Shown: positions 1-9,765 of the stretch, piece by piece
Position numbering within the stretch: the first letter of the stretch is position 1
Layout: each line of letters begins with the position of its first letter
Assembly: GCA_018257865.1 (NCBI GenBank)
Contig: JAEUBA010000016.1
Coordinates: 248,001 to 312,000, forward strand
Reading direction: 5' to 3'
Source of the DNA: Stereocaulon alpinum
Lineage: Eukaryota; Ascomycota; Lecanoromycetes; Lecanorales; Stereocaulaceae
DNA length: 64,000 nucleotides
Notes under the pieces: generated by a model
The model's input: the letters and a program-made list of their open reading frames with translations, nothing else
Databases searched by the model: none
Told to the model about the DNA's origin: nothing
Position numbers and translations under genes: made by a program

Positions 1-1
1 G

Positions 2-1947
2 CTTACCCGCAATTGGTCTCTAGTACACAATTTCGGTGTATCTTTTTCTATTATAGTAAGCCCGAAACCTTCTGGAATGAGCAGGCTTGGCGTTTGTGAG
101 CTTTCGTCTGATATTCGTTTGGCTTTCTGCATCTCTCGTGTCATAGATCTCAATGATCAAACCCGGAAGCAAAAAACATATTGTGCTTTCTCTGAGTTGA
201 AGATTGGGTAGCATGTCAGGGGAGCCTCATGCTAGAGCCAATGAATCTGTTAACGGGGGCAATTCGTTCAAAAGCTGATTGAATGTTAGAGTGTGATTAC
301 AGGTATAACAACGTATGTGAACCACAGGGAACTCGCTTCTACCTTCGTGACTGACCTCAATCCGTAGGTTATTTGAATATGGCCTTACGACAGGTGGACC
401 AGGCGTTATGTCTGTGGGTTGGATCGTTGTTTGCTTTTTCAGTATATTCTCCACCGATTACAAGCGTACTATTCATGACAGCTGATTGAACCAGCCATGT
501 TCGTTGCTCTTGGAATGGCAGAGATTGTTTCCGCAGTCCCCACATCTGGCGGACCATATTTTTGGGCTGCCATCTTAGCGCCTCCTGGTCAAGCAGCGTT
601 TTGGTCTTGGATCACTGGCTGGTAAGTACACATAGTTTCTATACGTCCGGTCATTGACCTCGTGATTGTAATGACAACGTACTGACGAAGATCAGGTTCA
701 ACTTTCTTGGTCAAGTCGCAGTGACGACGGGCATCTCATTCGGAAACGCAGGACTGATATCCACAACTGCAACTATCAATACCTCCTATAAGCCTACGGC
801 CGCCAAAACTATTGGTATATATGCAGCCCTCCTCGTCTCCCACGTCATAGTCAACTGTTTCGGAGTGAAATTCCTCCGCTATTTCAACGACCAATCCATC
901 GTCCTCCATTCAATCGGAGTCTCCTGTTTCGCCATCGCTGTTCTAGCCAAAGCACCAACTCATCAGTCTGCCAAGTTCGTCTTTGCCACCTTCTACGATG
1001 GAACCGGAGTGGACGGTATAGGCTGGAGCATGCGTGCCTCGCCTGCGTATGTAGCCGTTTGTGGGATCTTGATGGCACAATACACCATCACAGGATACGA
1101 TGCCTCGGCCCATCTATCGGAAGAAACGAACAACGCCTCCTGGAATGCTCCCCTAGGTGTACTCATGTCAGTCGGTGTATCAGGTGTATTCGGCTTCTTC
1201 CTCATACTATCCCTCCTCTTCTCCATCCAGGACTTCCCAAACACAGTCAGCAGCTCCGTAGGCCAGCCCGTCACACAGATCCTGATCGACATCTTCGGAG
1301 ACAAAGGCGCCATCGCCTTAATGACTCTCATCATCCTCTGCGTCTGGCACTGCGGCCTCTTCTCCCTAACCTCCAACTCCCGCATGATGTTCGCCTTTGC
1401 CCGCGACCACGGCCTCCCCCCCTTCTTCGACAACGTCAACCAGCAATTCGGAGCCCCCATCCGCACAATCTGCCTAGCCGCCATCCTCGCCTTCCTCCTA
1501 GCCATCCCCTCCCTCGGATCCTCCGTCGCCTTCTCCGCCGCCACCTCCATCGCCACTATAGGCCTCTACATCTCCTACGGCCTCCCCATCTTCATCGGCC
1601 TCATCCACCCCTCCAAATTCACCAAAGGCCCCTTCAACCTCCGCGCCGCGTCCCGCCCCGTCGCACTAATCGCCGTAATGTGGATCATATTCATTACCAT
1701 CGTCTTCTGCTTACCAGAACTCAACCCCGTCAACAGCCAAACTCTAAACTACACGCCGGTGGCTGTGGGCATTGTTGCTACGTGGGCGTTTGGGAGCTGG
1801 TTTTTGTGGGCGCGCAGGTGGTTTACGGGACCTGTTCGGCAGATTGAGGAGGAGAGGATGGGGGTGCCGGTTGGGGATCCGGCGAAGTTGGCTGAAGCGG
1901 AGGCGATGATGAAGGATCGGAAGGTGGGCGTTGTGGATGTTCAGTAG
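2..1947 (+). CDS. APC-superfamily permease (GABA/choline permease-like), 5' end outside window
   Basis: Model: <2..55, 290..312, 368..441, 495..621, 696..1947. It gives about 509 visible residues with a natural TAG stop; the start codon and cytosolic N-terminus lie upstream of the window. This is the fungal amino acid/choline permease branch of the APC superfamily: plasma-membrane uptake of amino acids, GABA or amines (exact substrate not predictable). Seen in sequence: TM1 begins NFGVSFSIISVITG, followed by the family hallmark GGPGVMSVGW, then GMAEIVSAVPTSGGPYFWA, ITGYDASAHLSEET and FAFARDHGLP, with about 12 hydrophobic segments. The splice junctions restore these motifs exactly. The first visible intron is unusually long (56-289) and is followed by a 23-nt exon. 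It is the first of four APC permeases in the window. The 3' half has C-rich wobble positions, a common sign of a well-expressed fungal gene. Confidence 0.88.
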
Positions 1948-2251
1948 GGTTTTGGTGCGCGGTTGCAGAGGTGGATAGATGTGTTGGGGATTCTGGTTGT
2001 GTAGTTGGGGGATTGGGGTCTGTTGTTGGTTGCGAGATGGGTGGAGGCTTTCGGAATCTACATAGATGGTACTGTATAGATCTTTCTATTCAATGGTTTT
2101 CGGGTTGGAATGTTGGATGATGAGGTCGAGGTCGAGGTGTGGGGATCGTTTTGGGGTGAATGGTCATAGCTAAATGCAACTTGCCTAGATATATTGCTAT
2201 CTAGCATGCTATGATATTCGGTTACTCCTAAGCTACTATACATACGACACA

Positions 2252-3848
2252 CTACTCCACCCTCTCCCTCCCGTCCCTCCTCCCCCAAACCTCATCAGCC
2301 CCATGTTTCCCCCTAGTCTCAGGAACCCACCAAGCAATAAACCCCCCAAAAACAGCCGCCACCACAGCAAAAACATAATACACCCTCCCCTTTCCCCCCA
2401 TAGCTTGATTAAGCATAGGAAAGAACTGCGAAACGATGAACGTAGCGATCCAATTCGCCGCCAATGCGCAACTCTGCGTTGCGCCCACGGCTTCGGGGCC
2501 AACGAGCTCGTTGGCTAGGATGAAGGGGACGGGACCGAGACCTACGGCGAAGGAGGCGACGAATAAGAGGGTGGCTATTGCGGCTAGGATTTTGACGCCA
2601 TAGGACATTCCGACGGCTAGGAGGATGGCGCTGGTGCCCATGCCTGCTATGCTTAGCAGAATGCAGGTTTTGCGTCCGATTTTGTCTGATAAGGGGGCGC
2701 AGAGTGTGGTGATGAAGAGGTTTAGGGCGGATATGGCGACGGTGAGGAGGGCGGCTGTTGTGGGTAGGAGGGTGGAGAGGATGTTGACGGAGTACATGAT
2801 TATGCTGTTGATGCCCGTTAGCTGTTGGGCGAACATGACTGCTACAACAGCTATGATGGCGGGCCGGTATTTGGGGTGCATGATGGCACCGAGAATGCCG
2901 ACGGACTCTGACGAGGTCTTGGGATTGGGCTCTGGTTGTGTGCCGGGGGGTGCGCTGAGTAGGGACTCTTCCTCCGCTGTGGGTCTTGTTAGCTAGGATA
3001 TCTCACAGCTGTGGGGTAGCCATACAGATGTCTTCGGCACTACTGTCCACATTCCATGCAGCAACTTCATCCTCAAGGTCTTCCTTGCGACCCCTGATTT
3101 TTCGTAATAACTCTCGTGCATTCTGCGGTTGGTGGTGCTCAGCAAGCCACTTGGGGCTCTCCGGGACAAGGGACAACAACACCAGCTGTAGAAGCCCAAC
3201 GCAGCCAGCGACACCCAATATGATTCTCCACATGTTGTCTCGGCTCAGGAAGTACCCCAGCACTTGAGTGAGCAAAATCCCTACGTTGACCATAATCTGC
3301 GTCAGTGCTCCGAAAAGCCCTTTCTCTTTTGGCGGTGCAACTTCCGAAATGTAGATTGGCCCCACAACGAGGGAAGAGCCAGCGCCGATTCCGGAGATGA
3401 ATCTTCCAATAGAGATGACGCTGATGCTAGGAGCCAGAGCTTCGAAGATGGGACCCACGACGAAGACGGTTGTCGTAAGCTGCATGGTGAGCAGCCTGCC
3501 ATATTTGGTGCAGCAAGGACCAGCGATCAGGGCTCCCACAAGGCCGCCGAGAGTAAATATGGAGGAGACGACTGCGAATTGGTCGGTGTTCATGGGTATA
3601 CATTGAGGAAGGGTGGTGTGGAGGGCAGCGCTGGTGACGCTCTTCTTTTCGCAGGTGATAACATCTTGAGGGGCATTGAGTTCGGACTATACGTCGTTAG
3701 CCGTTCTCCACCAAGGACTGGACAGGGTAGTTACCAAATGGTAGCCAAATTGTAGAGGCCCAATAGCGGTGACCAGTAAGATGTAGCAGAGGTAGGGCGT
3801 TATGTCACGGCGTAGAGATTGGTGTAGAGGCTCCCCTCCACGAGCCAT
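2252..3848 (-). CDS. MFS sugar transporter (vacuolar/hexose-type)
   Basis: Exons on the minus strand: 3848-3735, 3686-3026, 2976-2252 (introns of 48 and 49 nt); 499 aa. The start is the ATG opening MARGGEPLHQ, directly before TM1 (LVTAIGPLQFGYH). Sugar_tr-family signatures are visible: GGLVGALIAGPCCTKYGRR-like loop (here YGRLL), GRFISGIGAGSSLVVGPIYISEVAP, PESPKWL at the end of the first six-helix bundle, then QQLTGINSIIMYS, DKIGRK and VPETRGK near the C-terminus. Length and order match the 12-TM sugar porters; closest remembered group is the fungal Vps73/YBR241c-like vacuolar sugar transporters (inference). Substrate cannot be set from sequence. It is convergent with the APC permease upstream (305 bp between stops). 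Confidence 0.88.
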
Positions 3849-4898
3849 CTTGGGCCTAAGCCAGAGTTTGGAGGCAGTAGCTGCCTGACGTGGTATTCTA
3901 TACAGTAGTGATGGTAGTTCAGTATTGCGCAATTCGTTGATAATAGTCTTTGGAGATGTGGCGTGGAATGCGTTCTTGGACCTAGATTGCGACTCACCAC
4001 TAGCTATGTGACTTTGTATGATATCCCCTTTGCAACAAAGACATTTTGTGGGATCGCTGCTGGCAAGTTGCAGGTTACGGTATCGCAGTGGTATTGCGTA
4101 CAAAGGATGAGGTAATAGCTCCTGTCAGGGCGGCGTGGAGGCCTGCATGCATTCAAATGCCCGCCCCTCTTTCGTCACCAGATGCCTGCTGCCTCTTCTG
4201 AGCGCCCTTGATTGATGTAACTTCCATCTCGTCATTTGCTACTTATCCACTTGAAGATCATATAGCATAGATGGACGGTGTTGCGTCAGTCCTAGCCTCA
4301 ATCTTCAGAGGAGGGGCTCTGTATGGCAGCAAACACTACGCGGTCGGATTTCACGACGAAGTCTACTGCATATCTACCCACTCATCCGGTCACTATGGCT
4401 GCTAATGCTTTGCGATAATACTACTCTCACCCTCTCACGCACATCAGCCTCTGCACCCAACAAGCAAGGCACCAAGCTTTCAACACTGCTGATATATAGA
4501 TGTTAGGGAACCATGTGAACATCACATGGATACAACTACCAGACCTCCGAGTCATCACTCCCGTCTGCTCTTCAGCGACATGCGGAATCCGGGGCGAAAT
4601 TCACGCGTAATAGGTAAGCAGGTAGCATGCAACTGAGATTTGGATTGCGAATGCAGAAGATGTAGCTAGAGGCTATGATAACATGAAGAGCTTGACACAG
4701 CTCAAGAAAGGAATACGCTAGGAGGGTTGGTGCAGAAGCACCTAGTACAAGCTGTAAAGCTCGACGAGCAGCACGGAGACATAGGTTTCGCGATCATTTG
4801 CCCTTCCACTTCCAACGGAGCATTGTACAAACAGGGACCATCCCCAGGCCACCTAAGAACGCCCGCTCACTTTGACTTCACCGTTGATGGAAGCTCCT
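3849..4898. other. Intergenic, no gene recognised
   Basis: About 1 kb between the sugar transporter start and the next gene. It would hold the transporter promoter. I see only short frames without family resemblance. Confidence 0.5.
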
Positions 4899-5490
4899 TT
4901 ATACGTAGCAACTAGCATTGAATGGCTTCTTAGCAGTGACCGTGGTCTTCTTGGCCGCATGCTTAGCAGGACGCTTTGCACCACGCTTTGCAGCACCCTT
5001 TGCGGGAGCCTTTGCAGCACGCTTTGCAGGACGCTGTACTAAACCCAGCATCTCGCGTATCTCGAGTTTGGCTTTCGAAGTACTACAGGACGTCAGCCGA
5101 GTTCGAGTTATTGTATTAGGCAAAGAAGGTAGCAACTCACCTGCTCTTAAGGGTCTCTAGGTTTTTATACTCATTAAAGCCCTGGTAAGGACCGAACTCC
5201 GTGTTCCATTCGCCTAAGATGCGGTCGGCTGCGTCTTTATTTTTCTTTCCTGGCACTTTTCCATTGACTCTATAGTCATCGAGGAAAAGATCGATGCAGT
5301 ACGCGCCTGTGTCTATGTTAGTTCGTGGTAGTGACTTTTGGACTTGGACAAACTTACGCATGTACAAGATCCCAAATCTCTTGACGCGTTTAGGCGTGAG
5401 GGACTTTGGAGGCTCGGGGGGATAAGCGTAGATGTGAGAGTCTCTTTTCAGTGGGCCATGGTGAGGGGAAGCGGAGTTGGGTGTTGCCAT
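4899..5490 (-). CDS. Small protein with Lys/Ala-rich, histone-H1-like C-terminal tail
   Basis: Exons 5490-5358, 5306-5141, 5082-4899, with introns of 51 nt (GTAAGT...CTAACATAGACACAG) and 58 nt; 160 aa. The first intron is a multiple of three and lacks a stop, so unspliced reading also stays open; its perfect donor, branch site and acceptor argue that it is spliced. The N-terminal 105 residues are not recognised (proline-rich start, then a mixed acidic/basic region). The last 45 residues repeat PAK/AAK/KRAAK blocks encoded by a GCAAAGCGT-like motif and resemble the basic tail of linker histones or other chromatin proteins. A DNA- or RNA-binding role is an inference from the tail only; no globular H1 domain is visible. 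Confidence 0.6.
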
Positions 5491-6288
5491 AGTGAGTGAA
5501 AGCCTTTGCTTGGACTGTGGGTAGCCTTGTTTGATGAAAGAATTGTATAATTTGTTTAGACTGATGTTGGTGGAGAGGAGCTTTGAGAACGAGGAAAGTC
5601 TGGGTGAACGTGAAGAGAGTGACAGCGAACTTCCAAAACAAGTTTGATTAGTCGTTCCGAATTTTCAAAACAAGATTGATTAGTCGTTCCATCCGGACTC
5701 TACTCGACATGGTTAGTAGCTTCGTCCGGGGTTGTGGGTCCAAGGCTGTGCAACAAATGAATGAGGACGGAAAGTCTTCACATTGAAGATGCCGGCGCCG
5801 GCGTCATCATTTGCTGTCCCCGGCATCCACTGAGTTCGATATGTCAACAAGTGGTATGATCTCTCCTGCCATGATATCAGTATGGGACTCAGTCAATGCC
5901 AACTCATATTACATGCCGTTGAGTTCCTGCACGGAGTTGCCATATTCGACTTTAGCGGACAAAGTCTGCTTTTTCCAAGTTGACTATCAAACCGACTTCT
6001 TGTGGGAAGCAGTCTCCTTGCTGTCTGGGAGCTTCACAGCAGATTCTACGTTACCAAGATCCTGTGCAAGTCGAGCTTAGTATGGGAAGTACGATGGGAT
6101 ATCAGCCGCTTTGGACAATATCATGGAACCGAGAACACCTGTTTGTTACAAAGTCGGAGGCGCATGCGAGTTGAATGGCTTCAATATTTGGTCTGATCGG
6201 AGGCCGAAAGAACATTTTGTACTCGAGCTAACGTTGGGGCTGGCGAAGTTCCTTTGGACGGCTATCATACAATAATACCGTGACCAGC
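5491..6288. other. Intergenic, no gene recognised
   Basis: About 800 bp. A duplicated short segment (attttcaaaacaagattgattagtcgtt-like, near 5632-5690) is visible; otherwise only short unsupported frames. Confidence 0.4.
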
Positions 6289-7361
6289 TCAACCTAGCCA
6301 TTCTCTAGTGATAAAGGCCGGTCCCTTCTTCAACCACGGCTCCTCAAAGCCCACCGAGCTATCAGATACATGTTCACCAGGCGCATACATTATCAGCAAT
6401 CTCCCCATGTTCACATCCTTCTTAACTTTCTGCTCGAACCCCTGCGTCCCCTCCATCTCTACAGCGGTATCGTTTTTACTATGGAGGATGGAAAGTGGTG
6501 GAAAGCAGTCTTTAGACCACTTCAACGTTTCGAATGGATACAACGAACGGTGACAACCCAGCAACACCAATGTCGGCGCTGCTGATCGACTGTCATTGCT
6601 AGCTCGAGGTCATTGAGTAGCTGAACTGCTGAGACAGTCGCTCCTGGCCTCATGTTGGCAAGGTGATTGGAGATGATCGTTTGCGGTAGCGTTTTGCGAC
6701 CGAACACATGTTTTTCGTTGCTTTAAGCGGAAAACGCGAATTTAAGACTGAGCATGGGATACGCGGCGATGACAGCCTTTATGCTTCTAGCTGGTTGTGT
6801 AATGGCAGATTGGATGGCAAGGTAGCCTCCTGTGCGAATCGATTTGTCATTTTCACCATCGATTGCCAACTTGAAGGAAAATTACCGGCACTGGCCCCAA
6901 TGATGAGGACTCGTTTTCGATCTTTCTTTCTGTTGCTAACGCAACCAACGACGTAAGATCCGTAGGGAACCATCGCCAGAACTGGGAGACATTTTCCATG
7001 ATCTCTAACCCAGTTGATGCTAGCAACACAATATAATTAAAATCAATCAAGATAGCCAATACCTGCAGGACAACGTCTGTGACACACAGTGCGAAGGTCC
7101 CTCGGTCCATGCTGGCGCCGGTCATTTGTGAACATCAGAAGAAGTCTCAGAAGAATGCTAAGGTGGTTGCGAATTAGGCGCCCGCCGTCTACGTGGACGC
7201 TTGGAGATGTATTCGGGAAAAAGGATCCCGTTATTGTGACCTTCTTGAACATCGGATGAGTTTGGAAGAGTCTTCAAAGAGACGGTGTGGAACGTGGAAA
7301 ATTCTTCGCGCCTAACATCGCACATGTTCACGAGGACTTTGTCGGTAATAGTAAGACGCAA
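6289..7361 (-). pseudogene. Decayed alpha/beta-hydrolase (esterase/lipase type)
   Basis: Pieces of one alpha/beta-hydrolase can be followed on the minus strand in the right order: a degraded oxyanion region (HVDGGR around 7190), the nucleophile elbow RVLIIGASAG then, across a normal 56-nt intron (6830-6885), GYLAIQSAITQP and AVIAAYPML, then PQTIISNHLANMRPGA, and finally PPLSILHSKNDTAVEMEGT and APGEHVSDSSVGFEEPWLKKG, which carry the Asp and His of the triad. The reading is broken by an in-frame TAA at 6723-6725, by a frame change near 6560 and by several stops and frame changes in the N-terminal half. The family is the fungal hydrolases often found beside polyketide genes. The ends are approximate. 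Confidence 0.7.
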
Positions 7362-7370
7362 GTCATCATT

Positions 7371-8335
7371 GGATCCCTCAATATGATTTTCGGTTCTATT
7401 GATTGAGTAATCACTTATGTATTGGCAGACGGACTTCGAAGAATTCCGCCTAAACCCGAGACTTCGCAGGCGTAGGACTTGCTGATGTACAGTAATGTCA
7501 GACGGCCGTAATACACCGCTGGACTCGCCCTCGCACCCAAGACCTCCGAAGTCGCAATATACGGAGTTTTACTCTTAAATTCGCGGATCTTTCGTTCTAG
7601 AGATGCCCGATGAGTTGGGAGTTTCGGCAATCGCATGACCTGTACTTATTGATGGGTGTGGGTGGTATGGGAGTTGGTGGCCGTCCGTTCACATGCTTTC
7701 AGTTGCGATTGATCATCTAGGTCATGTCCTGTACATCTAACCTCTTCAGGCCCTTCAGATCTACAATGAGGACAGAGGTAAATTTTCAGGTGGTCTAATG
7801 TGAAGAAGTATGGCCCCGCTGTTGTTGAACCGGGCAACGAGTAATTGTTTCTCACAACGCAGCGCATCCATTTAAAAGTTTAGAATTGTGTGAGCTGCTA
7901 TGTACGCTTCGAAAATGACAGATAAAGAAAGAGAATGACGGTTCGTAGGAAGCGAGAACATCTGGCTTTCACCAATCTCATCCATTTTGAGAAACCTTTG
8001 CCCCCTGCGTTGTCACGTCCTCTCAATGGTCAATTAGGCCTGAAGCGGCTTCTCCGGGTCGGCCAAGCACGGCTCTGACCGATCTCAGATGAGACTGTAA
8101 TATCTGGGGCAGAACCCCGATCCCCAGAAGACGAACTTTAGACACTGTTCAAGGGTTGCCCAGTCGTCATACAACTTAGCGAGTTCGACGGTTCAGAAGG
8201 CTGGATTCTTCTAAAACTAGCGGCTTGGCACGCAATCTCAATGACGCCAGCTCGCATCTACCCTACTTTTGCAAAGTGCCTTGAAGTTTGTATTTGGTTT
8301 ATCATCGAATATGAGTTGCTACCTGTTTCGACTAT
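7371..8335. other. Intergenic, no gene recognised
   Basis: Nearly 1 kb between the dead hydrolase and the flavoprotein gene. Only short frames without recognisable motifs. Confidence 0.4.
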
Positions 8336-9365
8336 CTACACAATGGAATCATGACCGGCATCCTCCGCTTGCAGCTGCTCAGCGACGGCAAGGCCTGCAC
8401 TGCAGCCACTCGCAATAGCTCGAGTCGTAGTTTTGTACGGAGTCACGCAATCTCCAGCTGCGAAGACACCTCTCATACTTGTTTGATAGAAGGGCGCCTC
8501 GGCTTTAACTTCCCCCTCGGGTGACAGATCGAGGTGAAGCTGCCCTGCTAGAAACCCTTTAAGCTGTGTAGTCGGCGTATGAACAAGGAACGCCTCGTGC
8601 GCTTGGCTGCCATCTTCGAAAACAACGATGACTTTTGGACCTTGGTAACTTTTTCTGAGGCATTTGATTTTACGAGTGTCGATATTAGGCTTTTTGCCGT
8701 CTCCACTTGCAGCTGCAATTTGCTCATTCAACTCCTCCTGTCCGTTGGTATAGATTGTGACGGACGATGTGACCAGAGCAGCATTCTTGCTCAAACGCAC
8801 AGCCATGGCGGGGTCCGCGCACAAGTCGACAGCCAGGATACCACATGTACGGTCTTCTCCAACCTCCTCAAAGCTCCTGTAGAACAAGTTGTCGAAGCTA
8901 TGTTATGTCAGAAGGGCCTACCATCATGGCTTCGTTCGATTTTATTCACAAGTGCAAAGTTACTTACATGGTTACAGCCCAGAGCTTTGCATACCCATCG
9001 ATTTCCGGTAAGACGTCTTCAGACCCAGTGGCGAGGATCATCTTTCTGCCAGTCCACATTATGTTAATACCATCCATGATTAGGAAACGGTCTTCCCTAG
9101 TCCTGACTACGTAGGTGATCTCGAGATCCACCAATTTGATGTTAGGATATTGTGAGAGTTCTTCCCTAGTGGCTTTGCGGTAATCTTCTGGCGCCTTGTT
9201 GTCCCAGCCAGGTACCAAATGAAGTCGTGTGGTACGGGCATTGCGGTAGCTACCCGAGTCGAAGACGACAATGGAGTAATGTTGAGGAGCCAAGGTGAGA
9301 GCGGCACTCAGACCGGCAGGTCCTCCTCCAATGATGAAGATGTCGGCATTCCTAGAGGTGGCCAT
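8336..9365 (-). CDS. Thioredoxin-reductase-like FAD oxidoreductase lacking the CxxC
   Basis: Exons 9365-8968 and 8876-8336, one 91-nt intron; 312 aa. The N-terminus has the FAD Rossmann motif DIFIIGGGPAGLSAALTLA (residues 8-26). The C-terminus has GVFAAGDCVTPYKTTTRAIASG, the second FAD motif with the usual small-residue stretch. In the middle, GILAVDLCADPAMAVRLS and SVTIYTNG match the GliT-like fungal flavoproteins that oxidise dithiols in epipolythiodioxopiperazine pathways. In that family a HCxxCxGYEE segment precedes FEEVGED/GILAVD. Here the splice joins AVTM directly to SFEEVGED and the cysteines are absent. The intron contains CCCTTCTGACAT, which could be the remnant of a CPFCH stretch with TGC changed to TGA (inference). 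It is either a diverged flavoprotein without dithiol chemistry or a gene in early decay. Confidence 0.75.
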
Positions 9366-9582
9366 GGCGAAGTGTGAGGGTTCTTCGAAGAATTGACTGA
9401 GAGTTTGAAGGCTGTCCAGGAGTAAGATCTTCTATCATTATAGAAGTGAATTTCAGGGGGCGAGAGTATCTTTATGAAGCGGGGCTCAGCTCTACCGTGT
9501 TAAGGCATGGTAGGATAGAAAGACGGTCGATACTGATATTGAACACATGAAGTGGAGATATCAACACTCACATCTCGTCATT

Positions 9583-9765
9583 TCACGATATCCGTGAAGC
9601 GCCCTGAGGCTTCGGAAAGTAAAACCGGTCATGTATTGTGGGGTTTCCTGTCCCTTGCTGACTCAGTCTCGTAAAGTCCACCACTCCTGTCCGATCGATG
9701 TACTCGTCTACACAGACCGCCACACCATTGTCATCGAATGAGAGCCAGGTGAACAGAGGTGGCAA
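9583..9765 (-). pseudogene. Possible fragment of SnoaL/NTF2-like protein
   Basis: A 60-codon frame reads LFTWLSFDDNGVAVCVDEYIDRTGVVDF, which resembles the last strands of SnoaL-like small polyketide cyclase/NTF2-fold proteins (pattern: W-x-T/S-F-D-x-x-G-K-V-x-x-V-D-E-Y). No convincing upstream exon was found on the minus strand, so this is a remnant or the last exon of a model I cannot complete. Confidence 0.3.

Noticed and set aside
993..1556. Long frame antisense to the first permease
   Set aside because: Arises from the C-rich third codon positions of the real gene; no motif.
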